The notes under the pieces were generated by a model. It did no database searches. It had not been told where the DNA came from and saw nothing but the letters and a program-made list of their open reading frames with translations. Shown in pieces: positions 10,439 through 22,102 of a DNA stretch of 64,000 bases. This DNA comes from Paramarasmius palmivorus (taxonomy: Eukaryota > Basidiomycota > Agaricomycetes > Agaricales > Marasmiaceae), in contig JAYKXP010000033.1 in NCBI GenBank assembly GCA_037176845.1, forward strand, positions 1 to 64,000, given 5' to 3'. The position numbers and the translations under genes are program-made. Position 1 is the first letter of the stretch. Each line of letters opens with the position of its first letter.

Positions 10439-13400
10439 ATGCCCAAGAAAAGGAAAGTGGATGAGCTTCAAACGGTTTTCTTCGACCTTGGAAGCTCTGA
10501 GTCTTTCATTCGACAAGAGAGTCTCACTGAAGATCATCGTCGTATCCGCCAACGCAAGGTCACTGTCCAACCGCCCTCACCCAAGAAGACCTCCGTAGTG
10601 GATGCTATCTTGTCGTTGCACGACTCTACTCCCTTCGACTGGGACGACAGCTCATTCAATCCTCTTCTCTCGGGAGCTTCTGAAGACCAACAGCCAGGGG
10701 TGGAAGTGGATTACAGTGACCGAGATGATCGTGCCAAAGAGGCAACGCGGAAGAGTGCTTCTTCGGTGAGTGCTATGATCATGCATGATTGATGCACTGT
10801 GGTCTTTGACACCGGTATCTTGACAGGCTAAACCAATGAACTCGTGGCTCAATCTGGCAACCAAGTTTCTGAAACAGCTCATGTACAATGAAGGCCGGGG
10901 AGAGCGAGACAGGCGGAAATGCTGTCAGTGTGCCGATTCAAGTAATCAGGATTGGTACCGCTGCCGTAGTTGTTGGGGTAGAGATTTGTGGTGTGCAAGT
11001 TGCATCAAGGAGGCCCATGCTTGTCGACCCTTTGATGTTATAGAGGTAAGAAGCCATCGTTTCTATCAACGCGCTTTAACAAGTTTTGAAGAAATGGAAC
11101 GGCAGTTTCTTCGAGAGGTCTTCGCTAGCTAAGCTGGGCCTGGTCGTCCAATTGGGACACTCCATTGGGACCAAATGCCCGAACCCCAAGCGACTACGCA
11201 CCGGGTTCGTCGTTGTGGATATGCATGGAGTTCACGAGAACGTGTTGGTCAACAAGTGCGAATGCAAGGACGTATCGGAGGCCGGGGAACTATGGGAGCA
11301 GCTTTTACGCTACGGCTTGTATCCTGCTATGGTGGAAGACCCGCGTACAGCCTTTGCCTTCCCCGTGCTCTCCCATTTTCACACTTTGACCTTGCAAGGA
11401 AAGGTCTCACTCTATGACTACTACCATGCCCTGGAAGCCCTCACTGATGGTTCGGGAGTTGAGGAGGTCAAGGTCTGTGTACATCTCGTTCTTTCTGGGA
11501 TGATAACTCACCTAATTGGATAGGATCGCTATGAGGCTTTCATCCGCGTCATGAGGCAATGGCGATTCTTGAAATTGCTTAAACGTGGCGGAATTGGAAA
11601 CGACCCAACTCGTGAACTGGCCGAAGTCAAGGATGGCGAGCTGTGCGTGCCCTGTCTGGCTTGTCCACGCCCAGGCATAAATCTTCCGGATGACTGGGAA
11701 ACATCGACGCCTCTCTCGAAGCAGTAAGTTGTCGGTTACATGCTGAGCCGTTGTTTGCTCACATCATTCCTGCCGTTTAGATTTTTGTATCACAAGTTCA
11801 TCAGTCTGGATGCTTGCTTTAGGCTCAAACGACGCAAGATTTCTACGGAAAAGAAGGATCCTGGTCTGTACACAGGAATGGCATACTATGTTCCTCAGCC
11901 TGCTTATCAAGAGTGGATGAAAACGGTGCCTGAACAGAAAGATGTATGCTCCTCATGATTCTCATCCGTGATATAGTTAGACTAATGGGTGTATTTAGAC
12001 GAGCTCTTGCAACTCTTTGGCAGCAGTTCAACAAGCAAACACGAAATATAATCGTGGTTACGCAACGACGGGTGCAATATTGTGTTTGTGCGCAAGGCAT
12101 GAGATGGTGGAGCCAAATGGTACTGTAGACACAAGTAGAGGCGAGAAGTGAGTCATTCTGGTCATTTTTAATGACATTTGATTTAACTGGGGTCTAGATA
12201 CATGTATTCCGACTATGCTGTTGGCTGCTCCCAACGTCATTCCTACTGGCGTCTCCTGCGCATCCTCTGCTACGACATAGCGTGTCAGTATTCGAAAAAG
12301 TTCTTCGAACGAATGTCACGGCTTCCCCTGGCTGCGAGGATTGGCATTCACAAAGATCGCCGGAAGTTTGCAGTACCGAAGCTGCACATTCAAGGACACG
12401 AACGTCGCTGTCAAGAGCATTTTGCGTTGAATTTCCTTCTGGGTGCAGGTCAAACTGACGGCGAGGGCATTGAACGTCACTGGGCGAATCTGGGGCCAAT
12501 AGCAACCAGTACGAAGGAGATGGGCCCTGGCCACTGCAGGGATACGCTCGACGACCATTTTGGTCACTGGAACTGGATGAAGACAGTTCGCTTGGGTAGG
12601 TGGATCGTTTCATTAGAGTGGGCAAGGCTAATTGGTTGATAGGTCAGCTTCTATTCAAACGCCGGCGCGAGGCTCGTTCACAGTGTGAGATTCAGAGCGC
12701 CGAGCTCCTTGATTTCTCGTGTGCTGTGTCGGATTCTCTCGAGGAATGGATGGGGATGGTACTGGCCTGGGAGTCTGGAGATAGCGAAGTGAATCCCTAC
12801 TCATTACCTCACCAAGGTGCGTATTTTGGAGGCGTGATTACACTCGCATATGGTTGATGGTGAATCACAGGTATCACAGAGGATGATGTTCGGTTGAAAT
12901 ACGCAGAAAAGGAAGCTGAAGAGCATAAACTGGGAATTCCGGCTCTGCATGAAGTCAGCCCGAGCGCTTTCATGATGCTAGGTCTCGACATCGAAGATCA
13001 ACAGTGAGTTATTGAGTTATCAAGTCATGTTCTTCTATGTCTGATTGTGTCCAAGACGCCTCTTGTCTCTCGACATCAGCGAGAATGATGTCTTGACCCC
13101 GGACCAAAAGACAAATCTCTTAGAACGCCGTTCTCGGTTGAGCAGGGGAATAGCTCGCTTACGAACTATACAGCAGACGTACACCCCGCTCGTAGTGCCA
13201 TGCATGGAAGGATTGCATGTGGCTGCCGAATCAAATGAAGACACGCCGGTAGAATCGGTGGTACTGGGCCTGCCTTCTTCAGTACCAGATGCAGTCTGTA
13301 ATCATCCAAGTCTCCAGACATGGATTGCTATGGAAGTGGAATTCCGTCGAGCACAACTCTCGAGTTCTCTGCACACGATTCGAAATCATCTATTCGTCAA

Positions 13401-14112
13401 GGCACGGCTGAATATAGAACGATCTCTCCAGGTTCGACATCAGAAGGCTTCCACTAGGGCTAGGGATAACCTGGGCCGTCTGGATAGGAAGATTTTGAGG
13501 TTCAAGGGTAAATTTCGGGCAGCGTGGTCAGCGTTGGCTATTCTTGTTGGAGAGGAGAATGTTGGGTATCCGAAGCTTCGTGATGAGGACATCAGGTGTT
13601 TGGACGAGGTCGACACGAACGCTCTGCGTAACCGGCGAAAGGTGCTGAAGCGCGTGCCTAGAGCTGGGGACAAGGATGAGATGCCATTACTTCAACCAGG
13701 GGAGACGCGAAGGGTGAACTCGTGGATTTGGAAAGGTGTAGAGCTTGAGGGAGACTCTGAGGCGATGCGGGAGGTGGTGCGGGTAGAGTGGTGCAAGGCA
13801 TGGGCATGCAAACGAAGATGGGACGAGGAGCTAGAGTTGATTGCAGAAGAAATGCGACGGACCATCGAGAGCCTGAAGCATGAGGGTCGCAGATGGCAAG
13901 GGATGCAAGGGGATGAGAGCCCTGAAGGGGAAGGGAGAGCCGCCTATGCTGCTCGTCAGGCTTCCATTCGCTTTGGTTTGGCATCCAAATTTGAGCGCAT
14001 GTGGTCCAAGCCAGATCCCAAGCCACGCAAACAAGTTACGGTGAGGGATGTGATAGCAGAGGAAGATTTAGAGGAAGATTCTATGGAGGAGGACAATGAT
14101 TTGGACATTTGA
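10439..14112 (+). CDS. KDZ-superfamily transposase with CxC2 cysteine cluster
   Basis: Ten exons join in frame through nine GT..AG introns, giving roughly 1,060 residues. The chosen start gives MPKKRKVDEL, a monopartite basic nuclear signal; an earlier in-frame ATG lies at 10346. About 10900-11330 encodes the CxC2 cluster: CCQCADS, YRCRSCWGRDLWCASC, KEAHACRPFDVIE, WNGSFFERSSLAKLGLVVQL, KCECKDV. The KDZ domain follows with SLDACFRLKR (first Asp, about 11810), GYATTGAILCLCARHE, LCYDIACQYSKKF (second Asp, about 12270) and DGEGIERHWA (Glu, about 12470), the expected DDE set. The C-terminal region is charged and helical. Every exon is open, so this looks like a complete, possibly active transposase. 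It would cut and join the element ends in the nucleus. Confidence 0.85.
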
Positions 14113-14237
14113 GTGTATTTTTAGTGTATTTCTGAATGTTGTAATTTGGTATATAATTATTGCCTAATTGGGTAGCTCTCTGTTGGTTTAGTATACAGTA
14201 ACGGCCTAGTATAGGCCACAATAAGTAACCAGGAATG

Positions 14238-14295
14238 AGACCGATGAGTTTGCAAAGTCCCCCGGATAAATCAATGAGGGACTTTGCAAAGTCCC
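14238..14295 (-). repeat. Right candidate terminal repeats, two copies
   Basis: Read on the minus strand, this segment has the perfect palindrome GGGACTTTGCAAAGTCCC (14278-14295), then TTATCCGGG, then a second copy GGGACTTTGCAAACTC running into ATCGGTCT. The second copy aligns best with the left end at 83-108. Duplicated terminal motifs fit transposase binding sites; this is inferred. Confidence 0.5.
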
Positions 14296-16544
14296 AGCCA
14301 CAGCGGGTGCGAGTGCACGGTGAATGTAGTAGAATATTCTCACGGTTTCCATTTCCTTCTTCTCGTCGTTCCGCCTCCACTTCTTACTAATTACTTACTC
14401 AGATACTCCAGTAGATTAGTGATACATAGAACCTTCTAGATACTTACCTGCAGATATAAAAGCTAGCTAGTCACTTGTAGGTATCAAGCAATACATTCAA
14501 TACTTAATCCACAACACTCCTCAACAAGCACACCTTTTGCCATGCTATAAAGTACAATCAAGGACATTTTCTCGAGTAGAATGCAAATATGTGACTCTCC
14601 AATTGCATAGCTCAATTCTCATGGTGATGATTTTTGCATGGTTGGAAGTCAGATCATTATCTCGCCATACCTATGTATGCATTCTAATGCAATGGTACAG
14701 GCAAATTGAATACCTCGTCTACTTTACATATGTTAACTTACATCAAGAGTTTAGGTCCAGCTATGGTTGGAAAAATGTGGAAATAGCCGACACATTTTTT
14801 TTTGGGAGGCACTGTACTTTTGTTGATGACGATGCTGTACTGGAAACGAAGGACATAGTAACAGGTGAACCGGTTACGTTGAAAGCCAACGTTCCACACA
14901 ATAGATGTTGTAGCCTAGATACCTGTGCGTGAAGATATTCTGAGGGCGGGTGAAGAAAAGAAACAGGTGCTGCTGGTATAGCTGATGAGCACCAAGCAGG
15001 AGCTCTCACATGAGCTTGCATACCAGATTCCATTTCTATGTTTCATCAGACGCGGTTCAGCTTGATCGTAACCATTGTGCTCTCCGTCCTGATGCGTCTT
15101 GGACCCTTTGAAGCATCATTCAGTCTGAAATGAATTGCGAACTACATAACCTACCCTGCTGGTTCGAGATCGCGAGACATGTCCACAGGGAAGGTAATAA
15201 AAGAGGTTTTTGCTGGTCGATAGTCTTCGAGGGCATCGCGCTATGAACGCGCTCTAGTTGCTGTGGCCTGTCAAAGTACCAGGGATCAGATCTGATGGTG
15301 CCAGAGAGACTCTTGTGAGCACTAGATTGAGGTTAGTGATGTGGAGGTTGAACAGAATTTAGAGACGTACTGTGTGCAACTATATCCACCTTCTGAGGCT
15401 TTCCCAAGTCAAAGATGGCATGAAATCCACGCCATATATTCCAGTTGAGGGACTGACTCTGTCTAACAGTAAGTGTAATTCCTCTGAGTAGACTACGAAC
15501 TTACCAGCTCTAAATCGACATCCTGATGATGAAACTCCCACAGGGAGCAGCCATCTCTGTCTCCTAGTCTCGTTGGGTGCCTTGAAAATTCCTCAGAGGG
15601 TGTATTGGTGAGTTGAAGAGTGTGATGATGGTGGTTTGGGAACAAGGTGTCGCAACATGTCTCTGTTGCCGACGACCATGTTCCTCATCTTCTTCTGGTT
15701 TTCCTGCGAGCATACTCTCCCCATAACCCTTGGCTATTATTCAAGGAGTAATTAAAAGGTGTGTTCCGTTCATTTAAGTACTTCCAGTCTACGCATTTCG
15801 CTGACTCTTGGTTTTCTTTTCGCAGAGTTCTCCATTTCATTCGACTCAGACAGCCAGATATACGCCCTCACATCTAGCAAACCCCCACCTAATCCAAGCT
15901 ACGGGCACATACTACTCGATATATGGCCGTCTTCTGGGTGTTCTAGCATGCAGCGTCGTAGACTAAACCGGGACTACCATACACCGACATCCATCACCTT
16001 CTGTTACCCCCACACCGCTGGGATCCATTGATATCCATCCTCCATACCTATTTGACATTCACTCAAGGCCCTGAAATTATACCCAGCATATTCCCTACCC
16101 CAAAAGCCGGTATACAATGCCTCCAAGTCGTCGACACGTCTCATTGATACCCTTGGCATTGGACCTCTTACTCATTCCCCATCCGCGTCTTCAACTCAAA
16201 CCTCTCCCTTCCCTTACTCTCCTTCCTCTTCAATCAGGAACTCAACATGCAATACGGCGCTCAACTGTCCTTTTGGACCTCCAAGGTCAAATGTCAAACT
16301 GCAAACGCCCCTGCTTCGCCATCCCGCCTCTTTTTCTACGTCGGGATACATACTCTCTCGATCCCAGAATTTCAACCATCATGGCTAAAAATCCGACTCC
16401 TACTCAGTATGTACACTATCTTTCTGGGCATGAACCATCATTGACATAGAATATCCCTCAGAGCCTTGACTACGCTTTCGCACCTTACAACACCCCATCT
16501 CAAACCTCAAGCACCAACCACAACCTCTCCACCTCCTCTCCAAT
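14296..16544. other. Gene-poor stretch, nothing recognised
   Basis: Several short ORFs occur on both strands (for example 14537-14932 plus and 14761-15033 minus) but none has a recognisable domain or a convincing exon chain. The stretch 16000-16540 is C/T-rich. I see no RNA gene. Confidence 0.4.
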
Positions 16545-16551
16545 CATTACC
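16545..16551 (+). repeat. Left target-site duplication CATTACC
   Basis: CATTACC immediately precedes the palindromic element and is repeated exactly at 21480-21486 on the other side. Confidence 0.75.
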
Positions 16552-16599
16552 CACTTCAGTCACCCCCCATACAGGACCTAATAGGTTCATCCCTTGAGG

Positions 16600-17530
16600 T
16601 GAGCAGTTGGGCCTCTTAGGTGGGTTTTTTAGTTGTGGTTACCTCAATAGGCAACTACCTCTACCTTAAGCCTGCAATAGGGTATTTTCCTGGAATTCAG
16701 CTAAATTGAGGTTTAGGCAGCTACCTATATAGTATAAAAGATTTCAAGCTATTGCCTGGGCTTTATTGGTAAATACCATATTTGTGTGACGTGACAGGGG
16801 GTGTCAGGGGTCCTGATTCTGAAAAATAGGCTATAAAATAGGCATTTATGCTCTGATATTGCTTTCAATTATTCTATTATTGATGCCTTTATCTTGTTTT
16901 AAGTGTTTATAAGACTTGGATAGTGTAAATCCTATATAATTGTGCCTATTTCTCATTAAATAGCATGCTCTCCAATATAGGCTATACAAATGTAAATGTG
17001 ACATATAAAATGCTATTGAGTATTGATATTAGACATAATAATCAGAGTAAAATAATATAAAACTCCAACCACAAAAAGCAGCACAGTATTTACTATTAGT
17101 AGCTTAAAATATAGATGCTAACACTATAAAATTGTAATCTTATCAATTTGGTGAGTATTATAGGTAGCTATCTGTAAATTGAAAGCAGATATCTGATTCC
17201 ATATAACTTAAGAATCTCTATCTATCATTTAAAAATAAGATAGGTAGCAACCTGTATCCTCTAGGCACTTGCTTTAATATAAATGGTGTCTACCATAGCT
17301 CATAGGTATATACCTTGAGTTAGTCTATACTATAGGTAATTACCTGAAAGTGATATGGGTAACAGGTAGTAACCTATATCTTTCAGGTATCTGCCCTAAC
17401 ATCAATGTATCTACCACAGATCTCAGGTAGTTGCCTCAGGCTCTTTTAGACTACAGGTAATTACCTCAAAGCTATATAAGTGACAGGTGTTTGCCTGAGA
17501 TAGATATATAAAATAATACATATATTATTA
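16600..17530. repeat. Subterminal AGGTAxxTACCT motif cluster, left arm
   Basis: Many copies of short palindrome-like motifs recur, such as GGTTACCTCAATAGGCAACTACC, AGGTAATTACCTGA, AGGTAGTAACCT, AGGTAGTTGCCT and AGGTAATTACCTCA. The same set occurs inverted at about 20500-21430. Repeated short motifs next to transposon ends are usual transposase binding sites; that role is inferred. Confidence 0.6.
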
Positions 17531-17699
17531 TACTTTCTATAATCCAAAACAGGCAAGGACCCAGAGGAATTCATGAATTATTTTTTTACATACTTTATGG
17601 CGCTTTTTTGGGCACTTTTTTAACAGGAAAATAATTCCCACCCCTTCTGACATCATTTAAACATTATTTTAAAGTTATTTTAGAGTTTTTGAGCGCTTT

Positions 17700-18077
17700 T
17701 TGAGCGCTTTTTTTAATGGAAAATTATTCCCACCCCTTCTGACATCATTTGAGATCTTCTCCACTCCGCTTTTTTGGTCCCAAAATAGAAGGTGCTCTTA
17801 CCTCACTATTTTCTACCTGGAATCAATGCATTGGGGGGCTATTGGGGCATGCTGGGGGGCTATAAAAATCACATTTTTGAGGGAATATGTTCTAATATGT
17901 TCTAAAAGCATGCTACTGCAATTGGGGGGCAGGAGAATGCAAAAAAAGCGGTCCAAATATGGTAATTCAGGAAAATGGCATATTGGATCTTGGGCTACAG
18001 GGCAGATATTGACATGGAGTAAGTTGGAGGACCTAGATACATTAAATACAAGGCTGGAGACACCAAATAGTACATAG
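17700..18077 (+). other. Conserved 125-codon ORF in left arm
   Basis: Encodes a Trp-rich 125-residue peptide with WGAIGACWGAIKITFL and NSGKWHIGSWATGQILTW. Its inverted copy lies at 19954-20331 with one residue changed, and a diverged but open homologue lies at 23959-24360 in another element. No domain is recognised. It may be non-coding repeat DNA that happens to be open. Confidence 0.3.
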
Positions 18078-19953
18078 ATTAGTGGGATAATGGTGTTGAA
18101 ATATCAAAAATACTGAAAATCTCCGAAATTGGGGGAATAAGATTACAGGATGGGATGTAATGCAGCTAGGGCTTAGATGTTGTGGAACAGAGATGATATA
18201 TATGTCCCCTTAATGGGTTTACAATCCTGAAGAGCTGCCTATTTTTCCAGATTTATTACAGCTAAATTCGCTTTTTTTGGACATTGGTAATACTATACCA
18301 CAGGGAATGATTGGGATAGGCTAATTCTTGTTCATAACCCACTCTAGGGTATACAGATGATGAATATATACTTGCCCAAGCACTCCTGTATGTGCAACAC
18401 CTTGTTCAATCCAATGTATTGTACAGTTATGTAACACAGGCAGTAATACATGAATAGCACCTCAGGGAAGCATCCCAGCACCAAGGAGAGTTGAGAATCG
18501 AGTTCAGGCACTCAAAATACACTTTCCTACTATGGAAGTACATTTTTTGAATACATCTGTATGTTGCTACATAAAAAATCACATTTTTAGGGGTTTTTAT
18601 GCACTGGAGCATGGGGACTGCTCCTAAAATCACCAAAAGTGAATTAGAGACTGCTCACTATGCATAGAACAGGAATATCAATTGCCTCCATGAGTCCCAT
18701 GACAGGAATCCTTATGCCAGATGCATCAATTCTTGCACAATTACAGAAAACATGTAATATTGATGTAGTATTACAGGGAGTGATCTGAGGACTTGGGGAA
18801 CCTCAAAATCGAATTCAGGGTGCAAAACCACTTAAGAAACAATCCAGGTTTGAAAGGAATCCAATTACTATAGCTTGAGATATGTTCAAGTTATGTTTAT
18901 AGGCTTATGTATAAAGTACTTGCAATCAATCTTTAACTTGAATTGTCTGACCTTTTCATTTAGGTCTTCCAGACCATTAGACCACCCTAGAACTAGCAAT
19001 ACCAACTCTATGACATTAGAATATGAAGTATATAATACAATTTGGTGTCTAGTTGATCTCAGAATGCTTAATGAAAAGGTCAGACAATCCAAGTTAAAAG
19101 ATTGATTGCAAGTACTTTATACATAAGCCTATAAACATAACTTGAACATATCTCAAGCTATAGTAATTGGATTCCTTTCAAACCTGGATTGTTTCTTAAG
19201 TGGTTTTGCACCCTGAATTCGATTTTGAGGTTCCCCAAGTCCTCAGATCACTCCCTGTAATACTACATCAATATTACATGTTTTCTGTAATTGTGCAAGA
19301 ATTGATGCATCTGGCATAAGGATTCCTGTCATGGGACTCATGGAGGCAATTGATATTCCTGTTCTATGCATAGTGAGCAGTCTCTAATTCACTTTTGGTG
19401 ATTTTAGGAGCAGTCCCCATGCTCCAGTGCATAAAAACCCCTAAAAATGTGATTTTTTATGTAGCAACATACAGATGTATTCAAAAAATGTACTTCCATA
19501 GTAGGAAAGTGTATTTTGAGTGCCTGAACTCGATTCTCAACTCTCCTTGGTGCTGGGATGCTTCCCTGAGGTGCTATTCATGTATTACTGCCTGTGTTAC
19601 ATAACTGTACAATACATTGGATTGAACAAGGTGTTGCACATACAGGAGTGCTTGGGCAAGTATATATTCATCATCTGTATACCCTAGAGTGGGTTATGAA
19701 CAAGAATTAGCCTATCCCAATCATTCCCTGTGGTATAGTATTACCAATGTCCAAAAAAAGCGAATTTAGCTGTAATAAATCTGGAAAAATAGGCAGCTCT
19801 CCAGGATTGTAAACCCATCAAGGGGACATATATATCATCTCTGTTCCACAACATCTAAGCCCTAGCTGCATTACATCCCATCCTGTAATCTTATTCCCCC
19901 AATTTCGGAGATTTTCAGTATTTTTGATATTTAAACACCATTATCCCACTAAT

Positions 19954-20331
19954 CTATGTACTATTTGGTGTCTCCAGCCTTGTATTTAATGTATCTAGGT
20001 CCTCCAACTTACCCCATGTCAATATCTGCCCTGTAGCCCAAGATCCAATATGCCATTTTCCTGAATTACCATATTTGGACCGCTTTTTTTGCATTCTCCT
20101 GCCCCCCAATTGCAGTAGCATGCTTTTAGAACATATTAGAACATATTCCCTCAAAAATGTGATTTTTATAGCCCCCCAGCATGCCCCAATAGCCCCCCAA
20201 TGCATTGATTCCAGGTAGAAAATAGTGAGGTAAGAGCACCTTCTATTTTGGGACCAAAAAAGCGGAGTGGAGAAGATCTCAAATGATGTCAGAAGGGGTG
20301 GGAATAATTTTCCATTAAAAAAAGCGCTCAA
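19954..20331 (-). other. Conserved 125-codon ORF in right arm
   Basis: Inverted twin of the ORF at 17700-18077, differing at one residue (Gly for Ser in the ILTW-x-KLED stretch). No known domain. Confidence 0.3.
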
Positions 20332-21479
20332 AAAGCGCTCAAAAACTCTAAAATAACTTTAAAATAATGTTTAAATGATGTCAGAAGGGGTGGGAATTAT
20401 TTTCCTGTTAAAAAAGTGCCCAAAAAAGCGCCATAAAGTATGTAAAAAAATAATTCATGAATTCCTCTGGGTCCTTGCCTGTTTTGGATTATAGAAAGTA
20501 TAATAATATATGTATTATTTTATATATCTATCTCAGGCAAACACCTGTCACTTATATAGCTTTGAGGTAATTACCTGTAGTCTAAAAGAGCCTGAGGCAA
20601 CTACCTGAGATCTGTGGTAGATACATTGATGTTAGGGCAGATACCTGAAAGATATAGGTTACTACCTGTTACCCATATCACTTTCAGGTAATTACCTATA
20701 GTATAGACTAACTCAAGGTATATACCTATGAGCTATGGTAGACACCATTTATATTAAAGCAAGTGCCTAGAGGATACAGGTTGCTACCTATCTTATTTTT
20801 AAATGATAGATAGAGATTCTTAAGTTATATGGAATCAGATATCTGCTTTCAATTTACAGATAGCTACCTATAATACTCACCAAATTGATAAGATTACAAT
20901 TTTATAGTGTTAGCATCTATATTTTAAGCTACTAATAGTAAATACTGTGCTGCTTTTTGTGGTTGGAGTTTTATATTATTTTACTCTGATTATTATGTCT
21001 AATATCAATACTCAATAGCATTTTATATGTCACATTTACATTTGTATAGCCTATATTGGAGAGCATGCTATTTAATGAGAAATAGGCACAATTATATAGG
21101 ATTTACACTATCCAAGTCTTATAAACACTTAAAACAAGATAAAGGCATCAATAATAGAATAATTGAAAGCAATATCAGAGCATAAATGCCTATTTTATAG
21201 CCTATTTTTCAGAATCAGGACCCCTGACACCCCCTGTCACGTCACACAAATATGGTATTTACCAATAAAGCCCAGGCAATAGCTTGAAATCTTTTATACT
21301 ATATAGGTAGCTGCCTAAACCTCAATTTAGCTGAATTCCAGGAAAATACCCTATTGCAGGCTTAAGGTAGAGGTAGTTGCCTATTGAGGTAACCACAACT
21401 AAAAAACCCACCTAAGAGGCCCAACTGCTCACCTCAAGGGATGGACCTATTAGGTCCTGTATGGGGGGTGACTGAAGTG

Positions 21480-21486
21480 CATTACC
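21480..21486 (+). repeat. Right target-site duplication CATTACC
   Basis: Exact copy of 16545-16551 directly after the element end. Confidence 0.75.
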
Positions 21487-21711
21487 TTCCTGTCCATAAT
21501 TCTGGCGTCTCCGGTATCATGAGCTCACAAACGCTTGCACACCCATACATTGCTCGGCCTATCTTCCCGGAGCCCAAGAGACATAGAAACTGGTGTTTGG
21601 ATAGGGTCAGCGCAGTCGTCGTGGTTGCTCTGTTGAAGGAGAAAGGCTACCAGGATCTTATCTGGATTTTGGGACGCGCCTTGCCCGTTGCTGGACCAGA
21701 AGACCCATACT

Positions 21712-22102
21712 TCGCCTTTTTCTCTCTTGGTATAGCGAGCAGGTCAAAAGCTCGCATCAAAGAAAGCAGCGTTTCCGTGGTTTCATTTGGTGGGTATTCC
21801 CGCTCTTTTGTTCCTGCAGAGCATGTCATTGACGTCTACTTCTACAGTCCCATATTTCTCGATGCATGGCATTGAAGACTAGAGTTTCGGGTTCGCCCTT
21901 AATGCCGACCTTTCCTCTCTTGGAACAACGAGCGGCACGTCAAAAGCTCGCATCGAAGAAGGAAGCCTTTTTGTGGTTTCATTTGGTGAGTACGACTGGT
22001 CTCCCATTCCTGAGAAGCATGCCATTGATGTCCACTTTTAGAGCCTCATATTTCTCTCGATGCATGGTTATCGAAAACTAGTGGTTTGGGTTCGTTGGCA
22101 AT
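21712..22102 (+). repeat. Tandem duplication of about 193 bp, possible gene remnant
   Basis: Two adjacent diverged units, about 21712-21904 and 21905-22102. Both encode SLGxxSxSKARIxExxxxVVSFG followed by HxIDVxF, and both have a GTGxGTA-like sequence after the SFG codons. Unit 1 lies in an ORF (21441-21875) that begins inside the neighbouring element. No family is recognised; probably a decayed gene or a spliced non-coding remnant. Confidence 0.45.

Larger units (their letters stand above)
83..14295. mobile_element. Large composite KDZ transposon with TET/JBP and accessory genes
   Basis: The span contains a KDZ-type transposase (10439-14112, plus) divergently paired with a TET/JBP-like dioxygenase (minus), and four further genes between 373 and 8155. 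KDZ elements that carry TET/JBP genes are known from basidiomycetes. Both ends carry related sequence: GGGACTTTGCAAAGTC followed by GTTCGGTCT at 83-107, and in inverted orientation GGGACTTTGCAAACTC followed by ATCGGTCT just inside 14262, with a further perfect copy of the palindrome at 14278-14295. No target-site duplication was found, so the exact ends are inferred and the left end could lie before the window. The transposase reads through intact while the dioxygenase does not. Confidence 0.62.
16552..21479. mobile_element. 4.93-kb near-perfect palindromic (foldback) element
   Basis: The left arm 16552-18960 is the inverted copy of the right arm 19070-21479 (mirror sum 38031), with a 109-bp unique spacer. 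The termini read CACTTCAGTCACCCCCCATA. CATTACC duplicates flank both sides, so the whole palindrome behaved as one insertion. Arms differ by few changes where I compared them (for example 16587, 18018, 18212, 18230, 18941 and a 1-bp T-run indel), so they look well above 99% identical. No transposase is present. The outer kilobase of each arm is rich in AGGTAxxTACCT-like motifs. Superfamily is uncertain: the 7-bp duplication and CACTT terminus do not settle it. Confidence 0.85.

Noticed and set aside
83..14295. Target-site duplication for the KDZ element
   Set aside because: I compared 8-mers outside each candidate end and found no match, so none is claimed.
14537..14932. 131-codon plus-strand ORF after the KDZ gene
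   Set aside because: No domain, low complexity at nucleotide level, no splice partners, and it lies in AT-rich flank.
16552..21479. Assignment of the palindromic element to CACTA or hAT
   Set aside because: The CACTT terminus suggests CACTA but the duplication is 7 bp; hAT would give 8 bp. Left unclassified.
21441..21875. 144-codon ORF as a real gene
   Set aside because: It starts inside the transposon arm, has no homology I recognise, and overlaps a degenerate tandem repeat.
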